NCBI GenBank assembly: GCA_015680685.1
Contig: MNCI01016028.1
Span: forward strand, 502,305-566,304
DNA from: Gnetum montanum
Lineage: Eukaryota > Streptophyta > Gnetopsida > Gnetales > Gnetaceae
Direction: 5' to 3'
DNA length: 64,000 bases
Shown: piece after piece, positions 25,362 to 37,603 of the stretch
Position numbering within the stretch: the first letter of the stretch is position 1
Layout of the letters: each line of letters starts with the position of its first letter
The notes under the pieces: generated by a model
Database searches by the model: none
Told to the model about the DNA's origin: nothing
What the model saw: the letters and a program-made list of their open reading frames with translations, nothing else
Made by a program: the position numbers and the translations under genes

Positions 25362-28300
25362 TCAGGAGTGCATTGCATCCGCATCATCTGTTGAATCCAG
25401 AATCGAATTCCGTGGCGGCAATTCTTCGTGCCACAATGGAAGCTGGTCCCCTGCATAAAACTTTCGACTTGCACCTTCTGAATTGATCTGCAACCGGGGA
25501 GAGAGACAGAGAGAGATTTAGCGTTGAGGAGCTTGCATGATTCAATAAAACCAAGGACAAACATACAAAATGAATGCTGCAAATGCTTAAAACACAAAAT
25601 GTACCGTAACAGTCCGAACAACCCCTCCACTTGCCCCATCTCTTGCAATTGCTAGGGAAACTGATTTTACAACAAGAGCCTGCAAAGAATTAAACCGTTG
25701 AGCGCGAAAACCACGTAGCATATCTTTATATCACATGGCTCGGTACATACCTCTGCCTCTTCTCTAGACATTCCTTCTTTCCATGCTTGATCCAAAAAAC
25801 CATATAGGTAGGTAGATCCAGATCCTGCACAAAATTAAAAAACACAAATTAACTACACATCATTGTCACCCACGCATCTAGTATGTATCAGATACGAACT
25901 GTGTGCCTGAAAAATATTTCATTTGAAGGAAACACAATTAACAAAATACATCTCTCTCTGCCTATCAGAAAACTCTTTGGACCTACTAGACAGTATACAA
26001 TTTTAGCTGTTTCTGTTGGGAGCTTTTAATACACGATCAATACAGGTGGGAAAGATTTTGCAACAACTAATGGACAACATCAATAGCATTCAATAAGTAA
26101 CATAGAAAGGCCATGAAGAAGCTTACCGCCTATTGCAAAAGGCTGCTGTAACATCGTACCACCAAGCGGTACAGCATAAATGCTTCCTCCTTCATACTTG
26201 TCCCATCCACCAACAATTAGACCAGTCTCCAGAAAGTTCTATTTAGATGGCAGATTATAAAGAAAACAATTCAATGAAATGAACCGCATAACAAAGCTAC
26301 AACTGACAGACGACTAATGGCACCTATCAAAGAGAAGATCTACAACTCATTCTTACATACACAATTTTAATTCATGGCAAAAAAGAAAGACACAAGTAAA
26401 AACCTTGTTGCTGTATGACAACAAGCGTATCATATTAGCAGCTGCCTTAACTGTAGCAGGTTGCCCAAGTTGGATTCTGTAAAGAAGAAAACCCACTCTT
26501 AAAAGAAGAAATAAGAAAAAATGATAATTCAATTGTTTGACAACTGGTACTTATCAAGGATATAAGAATTTTTCAACTGCGCTATAAATAGTTTACGATA
26601 CTTGCTACAAGTCATACCAAACATATTTGTGATGTGTTCACTTATATGCTGGGAAAAAAATGCAAAAGTCNAAAATTCGAACATTTTAAATCCTCTACAA
26701 CTCAACAATACAAATCATAAACTATGCAGTCAAGACAACATTATGGAAGAACGTGTACAAATTTTACACATACATCATCTTGCAAGCAATTAATCTTCAC
26801 AAACATATCTCAATTCCTTTCTTTTTGGAGATTTGTTTATTATTTCCATCTATGGCATGCCTGAATAGACTTTACGCTTCGGCCTTATACCAGTAAAAAG
26901 TAAAGAAAGGGAACATCAACAACAGAATATCCATAAGAGTGTATCATGTGGATGAAAAGAATCCTTCAAATTCTATATAAATGTTCATGATGTGTTAGTT
27001 TTCCAAAACGGTGTTAAAGAAATAATGTTGGCATTAAATTTTCATACAATCTTACAAAGTTTCAAAACAAAACATGTATGTAAATAAACCGAAGTACACA
27101 ATTTTAGGATCATCCTGATGTTGACATTTTTTAAGAAGTCCAAGTTTGTAAAAATGACTAATTTCAATGACCATGAAGTTCCAAATGATGTATAAAAATT
27201 AAGATCAAAATCTTATGAGAAGAAATCAAAATTGAGTTTGAACCACGTACTGAGAAAACAAGTTGCACTTTAATAGATTCATCTATCCTAATTTAAATTT
27301 GTTTGCGACCAAAACACCAAAATAAATTAAAATAAGCTTAAGGAAATTTTAGGGGATTAGGATATATGGCATTCTTTTAAAAAAAATATTGCCTGTACAA
27401 CCACGAACAAACTCAATAAAAATTTCAAGATAGCGAAGCTGGGCCCCAGAAAACAAAAAAACCAAAAAATATACAATGAGAAGTGCCATTAGACACTCAG
27501 CTGCTTCAGAAAAGAAGAAGAAAAATCAGCGAGGTTACTTCTTGTAAAATGTACTAACGAACTTCAAATTAAATTTTTAGGTAAGCATAAATCTTTAGAT
27601 TGTGCTAGTATTTACAGCAAGCATTGCCTTCAAAATTCATAGCCTCCACTGTAATCATTGCCTTGACTTGGAGAAAGCTTATGATAGAGTTCTGCAAGAG
27701 ATTAGGTGGGCATTAAAGGCAAAGGATATTCCTATTGGATAAATAAAGGCTATCCAAGACATGTATGATAGAGCAACAATATGAGTTTGCACTATCTATG
27801 GCAAGACTCTAGACATTCTCATGAAGACAGGACTGCACCAAGGATTTGCTCTAAGCCTTTATTTGTTTAATATTATTATAAATGGGCGGGCCAACTAAAG
27901 AAATTCAAGATGATATTCCTTGGTATATTCTCTTTGTTAATGATTTTTCTTTGGTGGATAAATGTAAGGAAGTCCAAGATGCAAAAATGGAGACTCACAG
28001 AAACACCCTAGAATCAAAAGGGTTGTGGATTGACAAAAGTAAACCAGATCACATGGAGTGCATTTTCAGTGAAAAATGCAAAACATGAAAACAGTAAAAT
28101 TAGAATTCAAAATTAAGAAGTTACTCAATGTAAGCAATTTAAATATTTGAGGTTACTTGTTCAAATATATGGTATGACTAACAATGATGTGACAAATAAA
28201 ATTGTAGCAAGATGGATGAAATGGCAAGAAGCTGGTAGTGTGCTTTGTGGTAAATGAGTCCTATCTAGGTTGAATGGAAAGTTCAATAGAACTGCTACAA

Positions 28301-31300
28301 ACTTGTGATATTCTATGGTGCAAAATGTTGGCCTATGAAAATGCTATGGTGGATGTTTGGTGTGACTAGGAAAGATTAAATCAACAACCATCTTATTAGA
28401 GGGCATTTGAGAGTAGCACCCATGGATGAGAAGATTAAGGAAAGTTGTCACAGATGCTTTGTGATGTGCTAAAAATACTAGAGAATGCACCTATCCAAAT
28501 AGGTTGCTTTATTAAACTTAGGGGAAACAACACAGAGGTAGACCTAAATATACAAGTTTGCAAACATAAAGAAAGATAACCAAGATTTATGCATTAATGC
28601 TTATTTGGCTCTAAATAGAAGTGAATAGCGGAAATGTATTCATATAGCCAACCTCATGTAGTTGAGATAAGGTTAACATGATGCTGATTGCAATTATTCT
28701 TGTTTACAAAATCAAGATATCGATTGTACTACATTATAACCTGTACAATGTATCCACTCCATATGGAACAAAAGAGATGCAACCAACCAACCATAGCTGG
28801 CTAGAAGGGGAAGTCCACAAGTCATTGTTGATTGATTGTATGTGATAAACTAAGTATAGAAGATTGAATACAGCATAGAAAGTGAAAACACACAAAGGCA
28901 TTGACAACTAATGTGAATACCATATACCAGGCAAAGTAAATACTAATACAATCTGGAAAGAAAACTCTGTATGAGTAAATCAAGGTAAGATGATTGGGGT
29001 TGCAAGAAACAACCTAAGAGGAAGAAGCCACACAGCTACTGAATCTGTTCTCTTAATATATGGACAAGGTATAATACCATGTTCAACTGTATATAAACTA
29101 GTTTAAATATATATTTATGATATATATCTGTTATTTGGCTGAAAGAATCTTTTTTATTTTTCAAATTAATAAAATCTCAAATTGATTCACTAAGCTTTGA
29201 TTTTCACATTGAAAACAAAAATCAAAACAAGTGTACATTGTTCAGTAATAATTCTTGTGAAAAAGTTCATCTTTTCACTCATCTTTATGACAATAATTAT
29301 TTATTTCCAGGACAAAGTCCAGGTAACAAAGTAGTTAGCCTCTCAACAGAACTCTCTGCCAAAATAATAATTCCCATGAAAAAGTTCATCTCTTGACCCA
29401 GCATTATGACAATAATTATTTACTTACTGTGACAAACTCCATCCTACTGGTAGTTGGCCTCTTGACAATAAAGCTCCTCCTTAGCTATTATAACGAGAGA
29501 GAGAAACCATAACCAAGAGAGTTCTCCCTCAATATTATGATGATAAACTTATTTTACCGTGATTGAGCAGGACTCTCTTGGACAGGGCTAGTAGCTGGCC
29601 TCTCCACCAAAATTATCAAATATGCACTCTGTGTGCATTGATTCTGAAACAATTTCTAAAGTTCAGTTTTTTTCTCTCCTGCTGTAGTTAAAATTCAATC
29701 CTGTATCAATCTAGCTTCTGCAAAAGAGTTTCTGATATTGTATAACATGATCGATCTGATTGCAGTTTTAAGTTTTGTATTGTATCTGTTCTTATTTTTC
29801 ATGTGTATCTTGAGTAGAAAGTTACACTTCAAATTACTTGTGTTAAAATATTCCTTAGTATCAAACATAAAATAAACTCGTGGACCTCAAAGTCACTCTG
29901 TTGATTTCATTACTAGGACATATGCCTGGACAATTCCCCTCAACAATCACACTACCCGTCAAGATTCGATTATAAAAATGTAGCTCTGTGGTCTGTGACA
30001 AAAATTTAGGGCAACAAGAACTTAAATAAATGTATTTTAAATCATCCATTAAAAATCAAGCAAATATAATCTGATGCAACTACTTGTATGATTAAGCCCA
30101 TATAATCAGGTGCATATATCTAACCAAGTTGCAACAACTATAAATGAAATAATTTAATAACCATTAAGAAGGAAACTTAAAATGAAATTTTGGTGATATG
30201 ATAAAAATGAAAAAGAAACTCACTGAGCCTGATCGGCAAAGATAGACATTGTCAGTAAGCTCTGTAACCTTATCTGAAGCTCTGTTAGCCACGTATATTC
30301 CTACAAAATTGCATAAGTAATAAAATATTTAATCACTGCCAAATACATACAGAAAAAACTTCAATAAATTCAACCAATGATGTATTTAGATCATTCACCT
30401 AAAAACACAAATCAACGGGAAAAAATTCAATCTTACATTGAAAACCAAATTCAAATGGATTCTTTACAAGGATTGCGACCCTTATGACAACACTATATGT
30501 CACACCAATTTTGTAAACAGTATGTTGATCCATGTGGTCCTATTTAACAGCAACATAGTATATCTATCCGTATAGTAGGATATAACATCAACATTGGATA
30601 TCCTGTATGGTAGGCTATATAATGCACAGGACGCAGCCTTACCTATTAGCTCAACTATGATGTCAGAATGGCCGAAACCGTTTTTCTTTGGTTGGTTTCC
30701 TATATAGAATAACCGGTACCGCAGATTTAAAAAAAAAACATTTCTAATATTTAGCCATAGGTTTAAAGTTCAGCGCCTGGGAAGTTTGGCTGGCTGACTG
30801 GTTGGGCCCTATCACCCAAACCCAGGTCCAAATTGACAGATAGGAATAATTGTACTCCAGATGACAACTGAATATGAAACCATGTGCTTGTTTCAGGCAA
30901 ACTGCCCATTTTATTTTTTAAATGTAAAATGTAAAAAAAGAAGCACACTAGCAAAATAACACATTTTTATTTCCCGTTGAACTCATGGAAAAAATAAGCA
31001 CACACTTTGCCAACTTATTTTATTATGAACCAAGAACTCAATTTTGGCAGAACATTATTGACATTGCATTGTATATCACAATTGGTAACGCAGTTGATGA
31101 ATACCAACCAGACAGTCAGAAAATACTAGAAGGAAAAGTGCTTGATTAAAAGTTATTTCCACATTTTTTGACACAAGAATCAGAAAATAACATTTCACTG
31201 TGATAGAAATTCCATGAATTTTAAGTACCACACTAAATTTAGTACTTCCTGCTATTTAAGTGTCAAAACCAAAAGTGTTGCTTGATCAGAAAGCTACCAG

Positions 31301-32099
31301 AACCTAACCTGTAAAGTTTAAACAAAGAAATACTGCAAACCTAAAACAAACATGCTTTCAACTTTCTTCACAAATGTGTTGAGGCTTTGTAACTGTCTAA
31401 CAAATCCTTTGTGATTTCCTGGATGTAATAAAAATTTGCAGTTTCCAGTTTCCATAACAATTCCAACTTCGGTAGAACAATCGCATTAATTAGGACATTA
31501 ATGTTAGATGCTCAAACTATATCCAGGAAAGAAAAATTCCATAGAAATTGTCGATATACAAGCATACACTTCAGAAAAAGTAGACTACATTCGGGAAGGA
31601 TTCTAAACAGAACTTGTTCAAGAGTAATTGAAAATTGTACATGTTTCCAATTATTTTCAAAAATCGAGACGCGAATATATTTCCTTCCCAAGTAACGTCA
31701 AAATTAAAATCTGCTTGGCAAAACAAACAAAACGTCTACGAAAGCAGAACTATATTGTGTATAATCAGAGTATACCATGTGTGCTGAATCAGCAACGAGG
31801 CATAAGCGGCAAAAGTGAAAAGCGCCGTTTCAAAGTACAAAAGTCGAGAGACAGCCTCTCAAATTGATAGCATGTACAGTAAAATCAAATCAAAACCCTA
31901 CCTGTGCTGGTCCTGGAATCGGCGCCGAGAATAACCCCGCCATTGTATGTTACTCCGATTATTGTTGTCTGAATAAAGCGAAATGCAAATAGTTCAACAA
32001 TAAAGAAAGTCTATAACAAATTAACCACAAACGGATGGATGGCATTTCAGGTGTAGTGGAAATACTGACCCCTGAAGAAACGGGTCCGCCAATGTCCAT
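25362..32099 (-). CDS. PBA1: 20S proteasome subunit beta-1 (catalytic, caspase-like)
   Basis: Encodes the N-terminal-nucleophile beta-1 subunit of the 20S core, which cleaves after acidic residues in cytosol and nucleus. Exons with GT-AG borders and matching phases: 32070-32099, 31902-31968, 30224-30300, 26404-26476, 26127-26238, 25751-25824, 25605-25679 and 25362-25487. Exon 1 encodes a 10-residue propeptide ending in Gly; exon 2 opens with the catalytic Thr1 ([11 protein letters not shown]). Counted from Thr1, Asp17, Arg19 and Lys33 are present, and Arg45, typical of the beta-1 S1 pocket, is kept (CRSGS). Later motifs: [41 protein letters not shown]. One exon of about 56 nt (roughly residues 49-67, AADSQ...HQHT in this family) is not found between 26,477 and 30,223. 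A lone N at 26671 lies there. With it the protein would be about 229 residues, near the family norm. The start follows an A-rich leader. Confidence 0.95.
26477..30223 (-). other. Long PBA1 intron region with gap and LINE
   Basis: 3.75 kb between the third and the next visible PBA1 exon. It should contain one more exon and two introns. It has the single N at 26671, a plus-strand LINE fragment (27,640-28,715), and a degenerate pair of units near 29,240-29,300 and 29,365-29,425 (both with GAAAAAGTTCATCT and ATGACAATAATTATTTA). Confidence 0.7.
27640..28715 (+). mobile_element. RTE-type LINE fragment in PBA1 intron
   Basis: Plus-strand translation gives the reverse-transcriptase core of plant RTE-type LINEs: [20 protein letters not shown] near 27,666, then [18 protein letters not shown], then [11 protein letters not shown] (the catalytic box, first Asp changed to Asn) and [17 protein letters not shown] near 28,010-28,060. 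Further on is a degraded C-terminal region and a GTAGTTGAGATAAGG 3'-end motif typical of these elements. Stops and frameshifts make it dead. It is 5'-truncated and lies antisense to PBA1. Confidence 0.75.
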
Positions 32100-32420
32100 G
32101 TTTATGTTTTTGTTTTTGTTTTGATACTAACACTAGTCGATCGACAGAGCTTGTTCCTTCCTTCCTTCCTCCTCTGTGGCTGACCACAACGGCTTCGGCG
32201 TTTTGCGTTCGGATACTGATGCAGAGTCCGAGGTGAGTGCAATTTGCAGATCTTACGCTTCCAATATTTGGGTTTCCTTCTGCTAACATTGAGAGAGAGA
32301 ATATATATATAAATAAACTTTTCCGGTTTCTTAATTTACAAGCCAAAACGCTGCCGAGTTTGGGCTCGGCCCTCCTTCCTTTACCCTTTTGGAAAAAAAA
32401 AATATATTCCGTGGGTGGTA
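32100..32420 (-). promoter_or_regulatory. PBA1 5' UTR and core promoter
   Basis: On the minus strand a run of TATATATATA (32,302-32,313, about 205 bp before the ATG) followed by a CT-rich patch (32,291-32,300) looks like a plant TATA box with a pyrimidine patch. Nearer the ATG is a GGAAGGAAGGAAGGAA tract (32,153-32,171) and an AAACAAAAACAAAAAC leader. GC content is higher here than in the flanks. The transcription start is not determined. Confidence 0.5.
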
Positions 32421-32421
32421 A

Positions 32422-34453
32422 ACTCTTACGCAAAACATTGGGAGGAGGTGTTAACCTTGAAAAAGGTTTTATTAATCAAGCATCAGATATCTGATAAACT
32501 AGATAGAAAGACTAGATAGAAAGAGGAAAAAATACACAGATAGAAATAACATGAAAGGAAAAACTCAATAAATCTAGGAATGTCTACTTAGAAATTTATT
32601 CTTACAATAAGATCAAAACCAAAAGAAAAAAGCACCCTTTCAGAAATTCATTTCTCACCAAAGACTAACTATAATTAGTAGTACATGTAGAATGCAAAAA
32701 GAACCAAATGAAGTAGATAGCTAGAATTAAAAGAAGAACTCTCTTGTAGAGAATTGTATTGAATAAGGTTATTTGCACTAGCACCTCTATTGCTCATAAA
32801 TTTGAACAAGGCTCCAAAAGATGAATCAACTGATTAATCTCTAACTGAACCTTTGGAGCTTGTGATATAATTTGGAAATGGATAACACATAAGATCTACA
32901 AATTTTCCACAATAGTTAGATGATAAATATTTGAATATTTTGTTTTTTGAAAATTAATATTACATCTGTGCTTCCAAATATGATATTGCGTTTTCTTTAT
33001 TCAAAATACACTTGCTAATCTATGTTGCCTCTTATTTCAAGTGGATTAAGATTGCTCTCTTTTTAGCTCTACTATTAATTGGACTAAATCCTCTATTTAT
33101 AGTTTAAAAACTAATTAACATTATTTGCCTAACAAAAATTAAAAGCCAATACGGGATCATGATACCATTAAGATTTTGGGAATTCCCTTTCATTTTAATG
33201 GATCTACTTCAACTCTATAAGATAAGCATAAGACAAAACCCCTTACTCTTGTAGGCAAATATCTAGTTTGCAAATATATTTGTGCTTCTACTTATGTGTA
33301 TTATTCTTTGTGTTGGGCTCCCTCTCAAGCTGCTTATTAGAAGTTGGAAAGGTTATTTCAAGATTTCTTATGGTCTTCTAAAGATTCTCAAAAAGGTTTC
33401 CACTAGGTTTCTTGGGATATTATTACTCTACCTAAGAAAAAGGGTGGTTTAGGTCTTTTAAATTCTTTCAAACGGGGGCTTACTTTACTAGCAAAGTGGT
33501 TGTTTCAACATTTGGATGCTTCTCTCCTCCAACTAAGCCTACAACAAGCTTTTCTCAAAAAAAAAAAAAAAACCATTTTGAAAAATTATTTGCTTCGCTA
33601 ATTGGATTCTTTCTCCTCATATGATTATCATTTTTGGATCTTATGTCTTCAAAAGCATTTGAAGGGCTTTGCAAGTGTTACACAATTATCTAGATTGGAC
33701 TAATGTTAAGATCAATCCTACTCTTCTTTCTAAGCTTTGTCCATGGGAGTTACCTCTTTCACCTGCTCCTCTTATTACTACAAATTCTTGAGTGGCTACA
33801 TGTTTGTTTCAAAAGGAAGTGATTTCTCTTTATTGTCTATGACTTACTTACCAACGAATTTCTTAGGAAATGTTTCATGATTTGCATGGGGTATCTACAG
33901 TCATGCATCATTATTTTGATCAAAATTATAATTTTATTCACCACTATTTATAGTTGGATGCTTTAGTGCAAAGTATTTTTCATAGTATTTGTTGAACTAA
34001 TGGATTGAAACTTTTGTCTTATAAGGCACATGTTCCATTTCAACTTTTGCATAACTCCTTAATCATTGTTAATCATTGCAACAAGTTTTAACACAAATAG
34101 GAATTAGAGCAATTTTGGATGTCTACATTCAAGAAAATATGGAAGCTTCCTACTATACCTAAAATTCAATGATTTCATTGATATCTTCTTCACCAAGGGT
34201 TACCTATTGGCAAACACCTTGAACATCTTCATACTTCTATTTTCCATATCTTTGGAGCTACATATGATTTTGTTTATGTCTGTTGGCAATGTTCTTTTGC
34301 TTAGCACATTTGGATTTGGGCATGCAAAGTTATTCTAAATTATCAACTATCTTAAGATAATGTTTTTTTTTTTTGGCTTTTTGCCTATTACTTTCATGAA
34401 TTTGAGATTTCTTTGGAATGTTATGAAGCCTATTGTACTCTTACGCAAAACAT
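32422..34453 (+). mobile_element. L1-like LINE remnant with flanking 17-bp repeat
   Basis: 33,340-33,540 translates on the plus strand to the conserved C-terminal part of plant L1-type ORF2: FQDFLWSSKDSQKGFH, then VSWDIITLPKKKGGLGLLNS and LLAKWLFQHLD. A cysteine-poor, stop-rich tail continues to about 34,430. The 17-bp sequence ACTCTTACGCAAAACAT is identical at 32422-32438 and 34437-34453 and could be a LINE-style target duplication. The absence of a poly(A) tail and some similarity beyond the repeat argue for caution. 32,460-33,330 has no recognisable domain. Confidence 0.55.
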
Positions 34454-34469
34454 GGAGATGTTGGAACTT

Positions 34470-34592
34470 GAAATAAGTAAAACATAGGTGCACCATAAGA
34501 TTTATAGAAGTTTATAACTCAATGCTACCTAGTAGAATCAAACTTGTGACCTAGGATTACCAAGCTAAGACCTATACCACTAGGCTAACAAT
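34470..34592 (-). mobile_element. tRNA-derived SINE head
   Basis: On the minus strand GTTAGCCTAGTGGTATAGG (A-box-like) is followed 30 bases later by CAAGTTTGATTCTA (B-box-like), with AGCTTGGTAATC between, the layout of a tRNA-like RNA polymerase III promoter. The body continues for about 100 bp. No cloverleaf with intact stems can be drawn, so it is SINE-like rather than a tRNA gene. Confidence 0.45.
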
Positions 34593-37357
34593 AAAATAAA
34601 AAGAAATTTGGATAGTATGATGTTTGAAAACAATAAAATAACTATGATTTTAATTTAGAAATAACTGAGGAAATTAGGGTATAAAGAAATAAGAATAGTA
34701 AGAACTTCCTTTTCTTAAAAAGTCATAATACAATGAATTTTTAATTAGAGGCTAAGAGAAAAAAGTAAAGAGGATTATTTTGTTTTTAGCTACACAAAAG
34801 AAGGATCACTTAGAGAGTTAAGGCACAATCCTTAGACTTAATGCTTATTTTACAAAAAGGTCCTAAGAGGTTCAGTGGATAAACAAAAGTCTAACCTCTT
34901 TATTAAAAGCATAGCCTCTTCCAAGTGGTTATGCCCACTATCAAAAAACATGCCTTGTTGGTGGATTGAAGGTTGTTTCCATTTGAAATAGAGGTTGAAG
35001 GAGTGTGAAGATTATTACAAGTTCCATGCTAACTTAACCATCACCAAAGAACAACATGGTCCTATTTTCTTTGTGAACCTTGTCACAAGGATATGTAGGC
35101 TTGTTAGGGATGCTTTACCTTCCTGGCTCAAGCCATCACCCTTCTCTTTAGAGTAAGGCTTAGAGCAAGATTCATTAAAGTCGGAGCACACCTTAACTCT
35201 CTTAAGGAAATGATGTTGTTTGTGCATGCTAGTGCTTTTTTATTAATCATATGTGTTTGTGCATCTTGGTGGTCTATTACTTGTATAATTACTTTAGGCA
35301 TACTCGCTACACCCCTAACTTTGGACTAATGGATTATATGCACTTATGTTGTGTTCATAGGTGCTGTGAACATTGAGGCATTCTCTACCTTGAGTCTGTC
35401 CTTCTTCTATAGCTGATTCAAGACTCTTAGATGGTGCCATATGGTGCTTTTCAAGGGTGGCACCATAAACACTTGAATTAGAACCATGGTTTGTGATTTA
35501 AGACTAGTAGTGGTTCATAGTTTATTAACATGGTTTATCACTCAATTTGTGTGATGTCATGGTACACAAGAAGAAGAACAAAGGGAGCCAAATTTCTAAA
35601 GATGCTCCTACTGGTCTAAATCCACCTAATGGACCAATTATAGATGACAACATGAAAGAATGTATGCACAATGATGCCCATGAGAATATGTTCAAGCATG
35701 AATACTTGGATGATGATAAGGAGGTGCCTTCCAAGGGGAACAATAAGTATCCTCTTGGGAAGATGCAAAAACTATGGGACTAGTTATTGGAAGTCTATAA
35801 TGTGATCCTTAGTTGCTTGCTAGTTGCTAAATGGATTAAAATGATCCTTGACCTTGTAAAAAAATGGATGTACCATACTTGCAAGAGCTAACTTCAAGTA
35901 TTAAACATAAGCACTTTGTTGCTCAAAATTTTGTGCTATGAAATCAGGTGAAATGGATGAGAGATGTTGTCGATGACATTCAAGTCTTTATGAGGAATCT
36001 TCTACAAAGGATGATGCTCCTAGAAGTGAAAATAGAAAAACTCTATTAGAGATAGTATATCATGTCAAATTCTTTCAACAAGATAAACAAAGGAAGAAAA
36101 CCCAAGATTGCATTTAACTATCATTTCAAGTAAGAAGATAAATTGAATTTTATATTATTAATATGAATTTATGGATAGATGTACTTGGTTTTACCTGAAT
36201 TCATTCTCCTTTATTATTATTATTATTTACTTTTAATAATTTGAAAATGACTTTTTCATTAATTCCAAGTATGGCCCCAATCTTCTTGTATAAATACAAT
36301 GGTCATACATTGATGTAATTAACTATTTTTAATGCATAAAAGCTTGATATGAGTTTGCTTTCTTAAGTTGTCTCTTTAACTTTCTCTTTAATTTCTCTTT
36401 TTCACATTGTTTCTAATCCTATCCAATTTTATTCTCAACAAGATATAGAAGTATCTAATCTAGATCTTCATCCAATTAGGTCAAGTATTCTCTATCATCT
36501 TATTTATGCTTATCCAAGACTTACCACATAAGGTGAAAGGATTTTCTCCAATTTTCTTAAATTTAGAGCCATCTAAAGCAATGTATTATGAGACTCAAGA
36601 TTGCAAATTAAAAAATTCCTTAAGGCAAATCTAAAAATATTGAATTCTTTGATTTTCTATTTATAAAACTTAAGATACAATAGAAGAATTATTTCACCAT
36701 GACTTGTGCTCAACTTGTGGTTATTGTAGGTTTTTTAAACCATAAGCTCACCATGACTCATGATATCCAAGTTTCTAGATTTTTATAGACCATGATCCAT
36801 GGTTCACTCATGGTCCAACACCATGACTCCATCATGGCTCATGGTTAGCTCATTGTATTAACCACAACCCATGGTCAACTTGTCATTGATTTAAGATTAC
36901 GACCACAATCCATGGTTAACTTGTTGATTTAAGATTAAGACCATGACCTGTGGTTAGCTCATGGTTGACTATCTAGAATAAAGAATAGTGGTGATTAATT
37001 TTAAGTCCTAGAAGTAGGAAAAGAATAGTGTAGATACATCCCAAAATAGTAAAAAGCTTAGTGGCAAATTTGATAAATTTGATGGAATAAATTTCAATGA
37101 TGGCTTGCAAGGTACATGTCCTACCATACTCTTGGTTCTCAAGCCTCTTACTAGGGTAATGGAAAGCATCGACCGTTCAAAGATCATAACAAATTTAGGA
37201 CATATACCCATGTTTTGGAAGTTTTGTACCCACTTTTTTTGATATTCTCCTTTGTCAAAATGAGTAGGATTTTAACATTTCACAGAAAATTGAAACATCA
37301 AAAAATCCCTAAAAATAGCATCACATATCATAGACTTGCATAGAAACTTGATTGATC
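34593..37357. other. Unassigned repeat-derived DNA
   Basis: Mostly non-coding. 35,547-35,783 is open on the plus strand (78 residues, lysine- and asparagine-rich, with no family recognised). 36,700-36,960 is a degenerate array of CCATGGTT/CTCATGGT units separated by GATTTAAGATTA. Nothing else can be assigned. Confidence 0.35.
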
Positions 37358-37603
37358 ATAGCCCCATGACTAGTTGAAAACTTGTCCTCAAGTTAAAACA
37401 AAAAGAAGAATAGAGTTCTTTACAAACTTGTGGGGTTACATAGACCTTGATATTATAACATATATATACATGAATGATTCTACTATGAATGCCACATTGT
37501 GGTTTGAGTGGTATTTACAAAATTATCATGCAATGCATGATTGACATATATGAAAAAAAAATCAAAACAAGATAAAGTAAGATAAATCTTGATGTAGTCT
37601 TCT

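Noticed and set aside
32237-32494. Plus-strand open frame over the PBA1 promoter
   Set aside because: Overlaps the 5' UTR and TATA region of PBA1 and shows no known domain; best explained by chance.
34535-34592. tRNA gene
   Set aside because: A- and B-box-like words are present but no complete cloverleaf; treated as a SINE head.
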